NCBI GenBank assembly: GCA_038209775.1
Contig: JBBQXK010000003.1
Coordinates: 1-64,000, forward strand
Direction: 5' to 3'
From: JBBQXK01 sp038209775
Lineage (GTDB): Bacteria > Pseudomonadota > Alphaproteobacteria > Rhodobacterales > Rhodobacteraceae
Length of the DNA: 64,000 nt
Made by a program: the position numbers and the translations under genes. Shown here piece by piece: positions 52,712 to 61,225 of the stretch. The notes below the pieces were generated by a model. It made no database searches. It was not told the origin of the DNA and saw nothing but the letters and a program-made list of their open reading frames with translations. Each line of letters opens with the position of its first letter. Within the stretch, counting starts at the first letter, position 1.

Positions 52712-53662
52712 TCAGGCCGTTGCGCCAAGCCGCCCGATCCGTTCGGTCAGCAGGGCAAAGAACCCGTCGGCGTCAATCCCGCCCATGAACATCGCATTGG
52801 CAGGCCGCCCGGTGACGCCCCACCAATCGGCCACGGTCATCCCCATGGTCAGTTCCGACTGCACCTCGATCTCGACATTGATCCGCCGCCCGGCGAACAG
52901 TTCGGGGGCCAGAAGGTACGCGATCACCGTCGGATCATGCAGCGGCGCGCCTTCGCTGCCATACTTCGCCATGTCGAAGCGTTCGAAAAAGTCGGTCCAT
53001 TCCGCCACCATCCGCCCCGCCTCGGTACCCATTGCGCGGAATGCCGCGACGCGCGCGCGGTTGGTCAGCGCCTTGTGTGTCACATCCAGCGGCATGACGA
53101 CCAGGGCCGCACCCGATCTGAACACGATATCAGCGGCTTGCGGATCGACATAAATGTTGAATTCGGCGGCGGGCGTGACGTTGCCCACCTCGAAATACGC
53201 CCCCCCCATCAGCACGATCTGGCGCACCCGGCCCACGATGTCGGGGGCCCGCACGAACGCCGTGGCGATGTTGGTCAGCGGCCCCAGCGGGCACAATGTC
53301 ACCGTCCCCGCAGGCTCGGCGCGCAGTGTGCGAATGATGAAATCGACGCCATGTTCCGCCATCAGCGGCATCACCGGATCGGGCAGTTGCGGGCCGTCAA
53401 GACCGGTCTTGCCATGCACATACTCCGCCGTGACCAGCTTGCGCGCCAGCGGGGCCGCACAGCCCGCATAAACCCCCATGTCGGGCCGCCCCGCCAGTTC
53501 GCAGATGATCCGCGCATTCCGTTCGGTCAGCGGCAGGGGCACGTTGCCCGCCACGGCAGTGATCCCCAGCACCTCCAGTTCCGGGCTGGCCAGCGCCAGA
53601 AGGATCGCCACGGCGTCGTCCTGTCCCGGGTCGGTGTCGATGATGATCTTCTGCGGGGTCAT
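52712..53662 (-). CDS. Inosine-uridine preferring nucleoside hydrolase
   Basis: 316 residues. The calcium-binding N-terminal motif is IIIDTDPGQDDAVA, followed by GNVPLPLTERNA, LCPLGPLTNIATA, LMGGAYFEVGNVTPAAEFNIYVDP and HDPTVIAYLLAPELF, all standard for the IunH family. It splits purine or pyrimidine nucleosides to base and ribose. It diverges from the BNR-repeat gene with 120 bases between starts and precedes tpiA by 121 bases. Confidence 0.93.
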   Translation of the reverse strand: MTPQKIIIDTDPGQDDAVAILLALASPELEVLGITAVAGNVPLPLTERNARIICELAGRPDMGVYAGCAAPLARKLVTAEYVHGKTGLDGPQLPDPVMPLMAEHGVDFIIRTLRAEPAGTVTLCPLGPLTNIATAFVRAPDIVGRVRQIVLMGGAYFEVGNVTPAAEFNIYVDPQAADIVFRSGAALVVMPLDVTHKALTNRARVAAFRAMGTEAGRMVAEWTDFFERFDMAKYGSEGAPLHDPTVIAYLLAPELFAGRRINVEIEVQSELTMGMTVADWWGVTGRPANAMFMGGIDADGFFALLTERIGRLGATA

Positions 53663-53782
53663 GGGTGGTCCTTTCGTTTGCCGCAGGAAACGCCGCCCCG
53701 CGCGCCAAGTCCAGTGCGCCGGGCGTGATTTTCCGCGCCGTCCGGGTTACGCTGTGCGGAATTGCCGCCTTGGGAGGGGATC

Positions 53783-54853
53783 ATGGCAAACAGCACGACC
53801 GTACTCGTCGGCACCACCAAGGGCCTTTTCATCCTGACATCGGCAAAGGGGCGGGCGAATTGGGCCCTCTCCGGCCCCTTCTGCGAAGGCTGGCCCGTCA
53901 ACCACGCGATCGGTGACGCCGCAACCGGGCGCATCTGGGCGGGGGGTGGCGGCAACTGGTTCGGGGCCGGCGTCTGGCGGCGCGACGGCGGCGCATGGTC
54001 CCTGTCGAAAGGGCCGTTCGACCCGGCCCAGCAGATCTGGTCACTGGCCCGCGACAAAGGCCGCATGCTGGCCGGCACCAAACCCGCGATGCTGTGGGAA
54101 AGCCGGGATGACGGCACCACCTGGGCCAAGCTGCCCGCCCTGACCGATCAACCCGGGGCCGACGCATGGTCACCCGGTGCGGCGGGCCTTGTCCTCCACA
54201 CCATCCTTTGTGGCGGGCAGGGACGCATATGGGTCGGCATCTCCTCCGCCGGGGCCTTTGCCACCACCGATGGTGGCAGCACCTGGTCGCGCCGCATCCG
54301 CCGCTCGAACCGCCCCGGCCCTGCGGGTGATCTGCAAAGGCACTGCGAAGGTGAGGAAATCCGCGCCGAGGGCGAGATCTTTGCCTGCGTCCACAACATG
54401 GCCTTCGGTGCCGCCGAGGGGCTGATCTACATGCAGAACCACCAAGGCGTCTACCGCAGCCGCGACGGTGGCGGTGCCTGGGAAGAGATCACAGAAGGCC
54501 TGCCCTCGACCTTCGGCTTTCCGGTCACGGCGCATCCCCGCGACCCCGACACGCTCTGGGTATTCCCCCTGAACGGCGACACGCTGGGGCGCTATCCGGT
54601 GGACGCGGTGGCAAAGGTCTGGCGGTCGCGCGACGGCGGCGAAACCTGGCAAGGGTTCGGCGACGGCCTGCCACCACAGGATTTCTTCGCCACCGTTCTG
54701 CGCCAGGCCATGGCCAATGACCACGCCGATCCGGTCGGGGTCTACTTCGGCACCAACACCGGGTCAGTCTTTGCCAGCCGCGACGAAGGTGAAAGCTGGT
54801 CCGAGATCGCCCGCCACCTGCCCACCGTCCTGTCGGTCGAAGTCATGACCTGA
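53783..54853 (+). CDS. BNR/Asp-box repeat protein (sialidase-like propeller)
   Basis: 356 residues. Five Asp-box motifs of the S/T-x-D-x-G-x-x-W type are visible: SRDDGTTW, TTDGGSTW, SRDGGGAW, SRDGGETW and SRDEGESW. They mark a beta-propeller as in sialidases and VPS10-like proteins. There is no signal peptide, and the sialidase arginine triad was not identified, so enzymatic activity is doubtful; such genes are often annotated as exo-alpha-sialidase. TTGGGAGGGGATC precedes ATG 53783. A repeat element follows 17 bases after its stop. Confidence 0.85.
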   Translation: MANSTTVLVGTTKGLFILTSAKGRANWALSGPFCEGWPVNHAIGDAATGRIWAGGGGNWFGAGVWRRDGGAWSLSKGPFDPAQQIWSLARDKGRMLAGTKPAMLWESRDDGTTWAKLPALTDQPGADAWSPGAAGLVLHTILCGGQGRIWVGISSAGAFATTDGGSTWSRRIRRSNRPGPAGDLQRHCEGEEIRAEGEIFACVHNMAFGAAEGLIYMQNHQGVYRSRDGGGAWEEITEGLPSTFGFPVTAHPRDPDTLWVFPLNGDTLGRYPVDAVAKVWRSRDGGETWQGFGDGLPPQDFFATVLRQAMANDHADPVGVYFGTNTGSVFASRDEGESWSEIARHLPTVLSVEVMT

Positions 54854-54870
54854 CGCATCTTCCCCCTTCA

Positions 54871-54965
54871 CCTTGCACAAATACTCCCCGGGGGTTTGCC
54901 ACCGGGAACGCCACCGGTTCGAGAGACCGGTGGCATGGGGGGGTGTGAAACCCCCCGGTCCTGCC
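54871..54965 (-). repeat. Intergenic repeat, type B copy 3, with an inserted hairpin
   Basis: On the minus strand a GGGGGG-hairpin (54938-54956) is followed by a second perfect 9-bp hairpin, GCCACCGGT / ACCGGTGGC (54910-54934), then a CCCCGGGG block and an AGTATTTGTGCAAGG tail. It lies just after the futA-like gene's stop in the same orientation. The middle hairpin is not present in the other copies. Confidence 0.7.
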
Positions 54966-54978
54966 AACGGTGCAGGGC

Positions 54979-55986
54979 TCAGCCGTCGAAATCCACCTCT
55001 TCCATGATCCGCAATGCAGCAGGTCGGAACGCCGCAATCTCGCCCAGCCCCGTCGCATCGGGCGTGAACTCACCCCAGCTTTGCACCAGTGCCGACCGCG
55101 CGACACCCTCCATCACCGGGAACTCATGGTTCGTGCCCGCATAGATCGCCTGCGCCGCGTCGCCCGACAGCCATTCCATGAACTTCAGCGCATTGTCCTT
55201 GTTCGGTGCGGCCCTGGTCATCGCCACGCCCGAGATGTTGACGTGCGTGCCGCCTGCCGCAAACGTCGGAAACACGATGTTCACCGATTCCGCCCACGGC
55301 ACCTGCTCGGGGTCGGCCAGCATCTGGCCCATGTAATAGGTGTTGCCCAGCGCCACGTCGCATTCACCGGCCCAGATCGCCTTGACCTGATCGCGGTCGC
55401 CGCCCTCGGGCTTGCGCGCAAGGTTGGCCTTGACCCCCTCGGCCCATGCCCGGGCCGCCTCTTCGCCGTCATGGGCAATGATCGCCGCCAGCAATGCCAC
55501 GTTGTAGTCATGCGTGCCCGACCGGGTGCAGATGCGGCCGCGCCACTTGTCCGACGCCAGATCCTCATAGGTGGTCACTTCACCCGGTGCCACACGCTCC
55601 TTGCTGGCATAGACGATCCGCGCCCGTGTGGTCAGGCCGAACCACATGTCGCCGGGATCACGCAGGCTGGCGGGAATGTTCGCCTCCAGCACGTCCGACT
55701 GCACCGGCTGGATGACGTCCGCCTCGACGATCTGCTGCAGCCGCGCGATATCGACCGTCAGCACAAGGTCCGCCGGGCTGCGGTCACCCTCGGCCACCAG
55801 CCGCTCGGCCATGCCCTTGTCGACAAAGGCCACGTTCACCGTGATCCCCGTCTCGGCGGTGAAGGCGTCGATCAGGGGCTGGATCAGTTCCGGCTGGCGG
55901 TGCGAATAGACGTTGATCTCGTCGGCCAGCGCGGGCAGGGCCGCCGACATCATCATCAGCGCCACAAGCGGAAAGCGGGGGGTCAT
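54979..55986 (-). CDS. Fe(3+) ABC transporter substrate-binding protein (FutA/FbpA type)
   Basis: 335 residues. The signal peptide MTPRFPLVALMMMSAALPALA is followed by DEINVYSHRQPELIQPLIDAF, the classical start of FutA-type proteins. The iron-coordinating Tyr pair is in LGNTYYMGQM (about residue 223). It should deliver ferric iron to an inner-membrane permease, but no permease or ATPase is adjacent. Start ATG 55986 has GAGGCC upstream; an in-frame ATG at 56049 lacks a signal-like start. The gene is single and followed by a repeat. Confidence 0.9.
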   Translation of the reverse strand: MTPRFPLVALMMMSAALPALADEINVYSHRQPELIQPLIDAFTAETGITVNVAFVDKGMAERLVAEGDRSPADLVLTVDIARLQQIVEADVIQPVQSDVLEANIPASLRDPGDMWFGLTTRARIVYASKERVAPGEVTTYEDLASDKWRGRICTRSGTHDYNVALLAAIIAHDGEEAARAWAEGVKANLARKPEGGDRDQVKAIWAGECDVALGNTYYMGQMLADPEQVPWAESVNIVFPTFAAGGTHVNISGVAMTRAAPNKDNALKFMEWLSGDAAQAIYAGTNHEFPVMEGVARSALVQSWGEFTPDATGLGEIAAFRPAALRIMEEVDFDG

Positions 55987-56103
55987 CGGGGGCCTCACAG
56001 GGTTGGTTCTTGTTTGCCACGGAATACCTGAGTGTTTCTCTCGGGTCAATGGTTGAGTGATCTTGTCGGAAATCCGCAGCGCCGGCGATGGCCGGCTGGC
56101 ACC

Positions 56104-56904
56104 CTAGCCCTTTTCCAGCCGCTTCGCCCGATCCCACAGCGCGTCCATCTCGGCCAGGTCCGACTGGTCCGGCGTGCGTCCCGCCTCGGCCAGCCAATCC
56201 TCGATCAACGCGAACCGCCTTGTAAACTTGGCATTCGCGCCCCGCAATGCGGCCTCGGGATCAACCTTCAGGTGCCGCGCCAGATTGGCCATCACGAACA
56301 ACAGGTCGCCCATCTCCTCGGCCACCTCCGCTTGCGTCAGCCGGTCGCGCGCCTCGACCAACTCGGCGGCCTCTTCGGCAATCTTGGCGACCACCTGATC
56401 GGTCGTAGGCCAGTCGAACCCCACCCTTGCCGCCCGTTTTTGCAACTTCACCGCGCGCGTCAGCCCGGGCAGCCCCATCGCCACCCCGTCCAGCACCCGC
56501 GCAGGTCCCCGCTCGGCGGCCTTCAGTCGTTCCCAGTCGGCGGTCTGCTGATCTGCGCTCTTGTCGCGGCTGTCATCGCCGAACACATGCGGATGGCGCG
56601 CCACCATCTTGTCACCGATGCCGCGCGCGATGTCGTCAAAGGTGAACCGCCCCTCTTCCGCCCCCATCTGCGCGTAATAGATCACCTGCAACAGCAGATC
56701 GCCCAGTTCGCCCCGCACCTCGCCCCAGGCCTGCCGGTCGATGGCATCGGCCACCTCATAGGCCTCTTCGATGGTATAGGGCGCAATGGTGGCCCAGGTC
56801 TGCGCGATGTCCCATGGACAGCCGCGCTGCGGATCGCGCAGCCGTGCCATGATCGCCAGAAGCCGGGGCAGGGGTGCCGCCCCGGAAATCACGTCGTCAT
56901 CCAT
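56104..56904 (-). CDS. mazG: Nucleoside triphosphate pyrophosphohydrolase MazG
   Basis: 266 residues with two MazG domains. The first has PWDIAQTWATIAPYTIEEAYEVADAID with the EExxE-like metal motif, the second has KIAEEAAELVEARD and EEMGDLLFVMANLARH. It hydrolyses canonical and non-canonical NTPs to monophosphates. ATG 56904 has AAAGGGCGGG upstream. An 11-base tandem repeat lies upstream of it, between its start and the DUF922 gene. Confidence 0.94.
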   Translation of the reverse strand: MDDDVISGAAPLPRLLAIMARLRDPQRGCPWDIAQTWATIAPYTIEEAYEVADAIDRQAWGEVRGELGDLLLQVIYYAQMGAEEGRFTFDDIARGIGDKMVARHPHVFGDDSRDKSADQQTADWERLKAAERGPARVLDGVAMGLPGLTRAVKLQKRAARVGFDWPTTDQVVAKIAEEAAELVEARDRLTQAEVAEEMGDLLFVMANLARHLKVDPEAALRGANAKFTRRFALIEDWLAEAGRTPDQSDLAEMDALWDRAKRLEKG

Positions 56905-56954
56905 CACCCGCCCTTTGCCTGACTTCACAGGGTTCTAGCCCCGGACGATTGCCG

Positions 56955-57007
56955 GGGCCAGTGCAGGGCAAGTGCAGGGCCAGTCCAGGGCCAGTCAAGG
57001 GCGCAGT
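56955..57007. repeat. Tandem 11-bp repeats upstream of mazG
   Basis: Four full copies and one partial copy of an 11-base unit based on GGGCCAGTGCA (second copy GGGCAAGTGCA, third GGGCCAGTCCA, fourth GGGCCAGTCAA, then GGGCGCAGT). They lie in the 125-base gap between the mazG start and the DUF922 stop, upstream of mazG on its strand. Confidence 0.85.
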
Positions 57008-57029
57008 CTGCGGCCAAAGTGCGCGCGCG

Positions 57030-57626
57030 TCAGTCCTCGACGTTGGCATCAAGGGTAAAGGTGTTGCCCTTGGCATCCAGCGCCTCATGCGCCTTGGTGA
57101 CCCGTTTGGCCACCTTGTCGCCGCCATAGGAATCCTTGTACTGCTTGACGAAATCTGCCTCGGCAGCCTTGATCGCGGCGTCCTTGTCCTTGCCCTGTCC
57201 GGTGCCCTTCATCTCGGACAACTCCTTGGCAATCTCCTCGGCAACCGACATTGCTGCCGCCACATGCAGGTCTTCATGCGCGGTCAGGTCCTTGAGGAAC
57301 CGGCCCCATTCCTTCTTGCCCTTGTCCGACAGGTTCTTGTCCGATTTCAGCACTGGCAGGGTGATCGTGCCCTCCATTTCGACCTCGCCGGACTTCGCTT
57401 TCACAAACCACTCGACCTTGTCCTTGCCCTTGAATTTCTTGTTCTCTTCTTCGTCAAACTTGGAAATCGCGGGCACCTTCACGCCGGTGGTGCAATCACC
57501 CACCGCATCCGTGCCGCCGATCTGCTTTTTCTCAAGGTCGGTCAGGATATCCTCGACCGTATCTCCCGCAACCGTATAGGTCTTGGATTTGATGCTACCC
57601 TTCTTGGCGGTCACCGCTGCGCCCAT
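57030..57626 (-). CDS. DUF922-like protein with HExxH motif
   Basis: 198 residues. HEDLH at 117-121 in LTAHEDLHVAAAM is an HExxH zinc-site motif, and the surrounding SGEVEMEGTITLPVL and WGRFLKDL resemble DUF922, a predicted secreted Zn-dependent protease family. Here there is no signal peptide. The protein is very rich in Lys, Asp and Glu, unlike its Arg/Ala-rich neighbours. GGAGA precedes ATG 57626. It could be an exported effector lacking a classical signal or a cytoplasmic metalloprotein. No partner is evident nearby. Confidence 0.7.
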   Translation of the reverse strand: MGAAVTAKKGSIKSKTYTVAGDTVEDILTDLEKKQIGGTDAVGDCTTGVKVPAISKFDEEENKKFKGKDKVEWFVKAKSGEVEMEGTITLPVLKSDKNLSDKGKKEWGRFLKDLTAHEDLHVAAAMSVAEEIAKELSEMKGTGQGKDKDAAIKAAEADFVKQYKDSYGGDKVAKRVTKAHEALDAKGNTFTLDANVED

Positions 57627-57758
57627 GTCTTGTCTCCTTGCAAAATCGGGTGTCTCAATCGGCCAAGTCTAGCAGGTTCCGTGACCACCGGAAGCCATCC
57701 CGTTGCCCTTGCCTGCCAAACCGTGTCAACTGGTGCCAACCCCCCGCCCGGAGCCCCC

Positions 57759-58922
57759 ATGCCCACCCTGAACCGCATCGCCGCCTACGCCCCCGAGATG
57801 ACGGTCTGGCGCCGCCACCTGCACGCGCACCCCGAACTGGCCTTCGATTGCCACGACACGGCGGCCTATATCGCCGAACGCCTGCACGAATTCGGCGTGG
57901 ACGAGATCCACATGGGCATCGCGCGTTCGGGCGTGGTGGCGATCATCAACGGCACCGGCGATGGCCCGACGATGGGCCTGCGCGCCGACATGGACGCCCT
58001 GCCGATCCTTGAGGCGACAGGGGCCGCCCATGCCTCGACTGTTCCCGGCAAGATGCACGCCTGCGGCCACGACGGGCATGTGACGATGCTTTTGGGGGCC
58101 GCGAAATACCTCGCCGAAACCCGCCGATTTGCCGGTCGCGTGGCGCTGGTGTTCCAGCCTGCGGAAGAGGACGGCGGCGGCGGTCAGGTGATGGTGGACG
58201 AGGGCATGATGGACCGGTTCCGCATCGACCGCGTGTTCGGCATCCACAATATCCCCAATCTGCCCTTCGGCCATTTCCACACCAACGCAGGCCCGCTTCT
58301 GGCCTCGGTCGATACCGCGACGGTGCATGTGACCGGCAAGGGCGGCCACGGCGCATCACCACACGAATGTGTCGATCCGATTGTCGCGGTGGTCGCCATG
58401 GTGCAGGCGGTGCAGACCATCATCACCCGCAACGTCCATGCGCTGGACGAGGTGGTGATCTCGGTCACCCAGATCCACGCGGGCACGGCGTCGAACATCA
58501 TTCCCGAAACCGCATGGTTCTGCGCCACGATCCGGTCGTTTTCGACCTCCACGCGCGACCTTCTGAAGCGGCGGTTCCATGAGGTCGTCGCTGGCCATGC
58601 CGCAGCCTTTGGCGTGACGGCCGCGGTCGATTACGACTGGGGCTATCCCGCCACCGTGAACGACGCCACTGAGGCCGCCTTTGCCGCCGCCGTGGCGCGC
58701 GATGTGGCGGGGGATGCGGCGGTCAACGACAATGCCCCGCGCGAAATGGGGTCCGAGGATTTCTCCTACATGCTCGAATCCCGCCCCGGTGCGTACCTCT
58801 TGCTCGGCACCGGGCCGGGGGCAGGGCTGCATCACCCGGCCTTTGATTTCAACGACGAAGCCGCCCCCATCGGTGCCAGCTTTTTCGCGCGGCTGGTCGA
58901 AACCGGGCAGCCGGTGGCCTGA
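57759..58922 (+). CDS. M20 family amidohydrolase (hippurate hydrolase-like)
   Basis: 387 residues. The metal ligands are in MHACGHDGHVTMLLGAA, PAEEDGGGGQVMVDEG and the C-terminal MGSEDFSYML, with LHHPAFDFNDEA before the end. The N-terminus WRRHLHAHPELAFDCHDTAAYIA is typical of the M20D amidohydrolases that cleave N-acyl amino acids. There is no signal peptide. The frame is open far upstream, but ATG 57759 gives the family start. It is divergent from the DUF922 gene. Confidence 0.93.
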   Translation: MPTLNRIAAYAPEMTVWRRHLHAHPELAFDCHDTAAYIAERLHEFGVDEIHMGIARSGVVAIINGTGDGPTMGLRADMDALPILEATGAAHASTVPGKMHACGHDGHVTMLLGAAKYLAETRRFAGRVALVFQPAEEDGGGGQVMVDEGMMDRFRIDRVFGIHNIPNLPFGHFHTNAGPLLASVDTATVHVTGKGGHGASPHECVDPIVAVVAMVQAVQTIITRNVHALDEVVISVTQIHAGTASNIIPETAWFCATIRSFSTSTRDLLKRRFHEVVAGHAAAFGVTAAVDYDWGYPATVNDATEAAFAAAVARDVAGDAAVNDNAPREMGSEDFSYMLESRPGAYLLLGTGPGAGLHHPAFDFNDEAAPIGASFFARLVETGQPVA

Positions 58923-58944
58923 CGCTTTCCCTGTCGTCTGCCCG

Positions 58945-59004
58945 TTCTTCTGTCAGTAAATATCCCACGCGGGGTGCGGGGAGTGTGAAACCCCCGGCCT
59001 CTGC
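58945..59004 (-). repeat. Intergenic repeat, type B copy 4 (diverged)
   Basis: Read on the minus strand: GCAGAGGCCGGGGGTTTCAC, then ACTCCCCGCACCCCGCGT and the tail GGGATATTTACTGACAGAAG. It keeps the hairpin-spacer-ATATTT plan of the 62-bp pair with several changes. It lies about 10 bases after the stop of the cupin gene in the same orientation. Confidence 0.8.
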
Positions 59005-59015
59005 CCGTGCCGTCC

Positions 59016-59444
59016 TCACGCCGATGGAATATCAAACCCCGGTGGCGCCATTTCGAACCCGTCGAACCGGAACCCCGGACTTACGGTGCAGGATACCAGC
59101 GTCCACGCGCCGTCGCTTGCCGCCGCCTGCCATTGCCCGGCGGGCACGATCCCTTGCACCCGATCCCCCGCCAGCACATCCGGCCCCAGCCGCAATACCT
59201 CCGCCGGACCCGCATCGCCCGGTGAAACCCGCAGGCTCATCGTCGCACCCGCATGCCACAGCCAGATCTCGTCGGCATCCACCCGGTGCCAGTGGCTGCG
59301 CTCATCCGCCTTCAGCAGGAACAGGATTGCCGTCCCGCTGGCCCGTCCTGCCACCACTGGCCCAACCCATGTCTGCCGGTACCAGCCCCCTTCGGGATGC
59401 GGCGACAGGTTCAGTGCGGCGATCAGGCGGTCGGCCTCGGTCAT
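59016..59444 (-). CDS. Cupin domain protein, DUF985 family
   Basis: 142 residues, a single cupin domain. The motifs HPEGGWYRQTW, SHWHRVDADEIWLWHAG (metal-binding-like His/Glu set) and GIVPAGQWQAA match DUF985. Its reaction is unknown. It follows directly on the secreted-protein gene (stop and start adjacent at 59444/59445) and is the last gene of the eno-side minus-strand string. A repeat element follows. Confidence 0.88.
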   Translation of the reverse strand: MTEADRLIAALNLSPHPEGGWYRQTWVGPVVAGRASGTAILFLLKADERSHWHRVDADEIWLWHAGATMSLRVSPGDAGPAEVLRLGPDVLAGDRVQGIVPAGQWQAAASDGAWTLVSCTVSPGFRFDGFEMAPPGFDIPSA

Positions 59445-59942
59445 CTATTCCGGTCGCGCACAGCGGCGAAAGTTCATGCAATCCAGCGCCTGCCGCAGAT
59501 GCGCGCGTTCGGTATCCACCACCGGCACGCACAACTCGGTGTCCAGCGCATGGCCGGTCGAGGTCTTGCGCAGAAACACCAGCCCCTTCACCCCCGGCAA
59601 CCCTTCGCCCATGGCCAGCGGATTGCCACCACCGCCGTCGATCAGGGAAAACAGATGGTGGGTGATCACCACCTCGCTGATGAACAACTGGTCAAACGCC
59701 TTGTCCGACGCTGACAGACCGTTGAACGTCGCGCGCCATGTCACCGTATCCGCAGCCTTGTCATGGTGGGGGCGGCGAAGCTTTGAGAAAGAGCCATAGA
59801 CCAGTGTGTAGGTTTCGACCGAATCTGCATGACGCCAGAACGCCTGACGGATGTCATACTCCTCGCAGGCAAGCGCCAATACCGGCCGCGCGGGCAAGGC
59901 AAGTGCCGTCGCGACAACCATCAACGCCGCAAACCCTCGCAT
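59445..59942 (-). CDS. Small secreted protein of unknown function
   Basis: 165 residues. The signal peptide MRGFAALMVVATALALPARPVLA is followed by a domain with four cysteines (two near the C-terminus, CMNFRRC). WRATFNGLSASDKAFDQLFISEVVITHHLFSL is a distinctive block. I do not recognise the family. The start is ATG 59942 or GTG 59945, only a few bases after the eno stop, so it is probably translated from the eno message, followed by the cupin gene. Confidence 0.7.
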   Translation of the reverse strand: MRGFAALMVVATALALPARPVLALACEEYDIRQAFWRHADSVETYTLVYGSFSKLRRPHHDKAADTVTWRATFNGLSASDKAFDQLFISEVVITHHLFSLIDGGGGNPLAMGEGLPGVKGLVFLRKTSTGHALDTELCVPVVDTERAHLRQALDCMNFRRCARPE

Positions 59943-59947
59943 CACCT

Positions 59948-61225
59948 TTATCCCCGCAAAATGCTGTCGCCCGCATACTCGGCCGTCTCGCCCAGCATTT
60001 CCTCGATACGGATCAACTGGTTGTACTTGGCCAGCCGGTCCGAACGTGCAAGCGATCCGGTCTTGATCTGGCCGCAGTTGGTTGCCACCGCCAGATCGGC
60101 AATCGTCGCATCCTCGGTCTCGCCCGAGCGGTGGCTCATCACGTTGGTATAGCCCGCCCGATGCGCCATCTCGACCGCCTGCAGCGTTTCGGTCAGGGTG
60201 CCGATCTGGTTGACCTTTACCAGCATCGAATTGGCGCAGCCTTTCTTGATGCCCTCGGCCAGACGGCGCGGGTTGGTGACGAACAGATCATCCCCCACCA
60301 GTTGCAACTTCGATCCCAGACGGTCGGTCAGCATCTTCCAGCCTTCCCAGTCATCCTCGGAACAGCCATCCTCGATGGACAGGATCGGATAGTCGGCGGC
60401 AAGGGCCGCCAGATAATCCACATTCTCACCCGGCGTCAGGGATTTCCCTTCGCCCGCAAACTCATAGCGTCCGTTCTTGAAGTATTCCGTGGCTGCACAG
60501 TCCAGCCCCAGATACACGTCGTCACCGGCATGATATCCGGCCTTCTCAATCGCTTTCAGAATGAAATCAAGCGCATCGCGGGTAGAGCTGAGGTTCGGTG
60601 CGAACCCGCCCTCGTCACCGATCCCGGTCGACAGGCCCGCCGCCGAAAGCTGTTTCTTAAGCGTATGGAAAATCTCGGACCCCATCCGCACTGCCTCGCG
60701 GATGTTGTCGGCCCCGACCGGCAGGATCATGAATTCCTGAATGTCGATCGGGTTGTCGGCATGCGCGCCGCCGTTGATGATGTTCATCATCGGCACCGGC
60801 AGGATCCGCGCCGAGGTGCCGCCGACATAGCGGTACAAAGGCTGCCCCGTCGCCTCGGCGGCCGCCTTGGCCACGGCCAGCGACACCCCCAGAATGGCAT
60901 TCGCCCCCAGACGCCCCTTGTTCGGCGTCCCGTCCATCTCGATCATCGTGCGGTCGATGCCGACCTGTTCCAGCGCGTCGAAGCCGACGATTTCCTCGGC
61001 AATCTCGCCGTTCACCGCCGCCACAGCCTCCAGCACACCCTTGCCGGAATAGCGGTGCTTGTCGCCGTCGCGGCGTTCCACCGCCTCATGCGCGCCGGTC
61101 GATGCCCCCGATGGCACGGCGGCGCGGCCCATGGCGCCCCCCTCCAGCAGCACATCGACCTCGATGGTGGGGTTGCCCCGGCTGTCAAGGATCTCGCGGG
61201 CGTGGATGTCGATGATGGTGGTCAT
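59948..61225 (-). CDS. eno: Enolase
   Basis: 425 residues. It converts 2-phosphoglycerate to phosphoenolpyruvate. The signatures IIDIHAREILDSRGNPTIEVDV, VPSGASTGAHEA, GDEGGFAPN, SIEDGCSEDDW and LVKVNQIGTLTET are all present, with SHRSGETEDATIADLAV near the C-terminus. ATG 61225 is chosen because it gives the standard MTTIIDIHAREILDSRGN start; the frame is open further upstream. It overlaps the DMT gene upstream by 4 bases. Confidence 0.98.
   Translation of the reverse strand: MTTIIDIHAREILDSRGNPTIEVDVLLEGGAMGRAAVPSGASTGAHEAVERRDGDKHRYSGKGVLEAVAAVNGEIAEEIVGFDALEQVGIDRTMIEMDGTPNKGRLGANAILGVSLAVAKAAAEATGQPLYRYVGGTSARILPVPMMNIINGGAHADNPIDIQEFMILPVGADNIREAVRMGSEIFHTLKKQLSAAGLSTGIGDEGGFAPNLSSTRDALDFILKAIEKAGYHAGDDVYLGLDCAATEYFKNGRYEFAGEGKSLTPGENVDYLAALAADYPILSIEDGCSEDDWEGWKMLTDRLGSKLQLVGDDLFVTNPRRLAEGIKKGCANSMLVKVNQIGTLTETLQAVEMAHRAGYTNVMSHRSGETEDATIADLAVATNCGQIKTGSLARSDRLAKYNQLIRIEEMLGETAEYAGDSILRG

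Noticed and set aside
54910..54934. GGTTCGAGA resembling a tRNA T-loop
   Set aside because: It is part of a perfect 9-bp hairpin inside a repeat element; no acceptor or anticodon arm fits.
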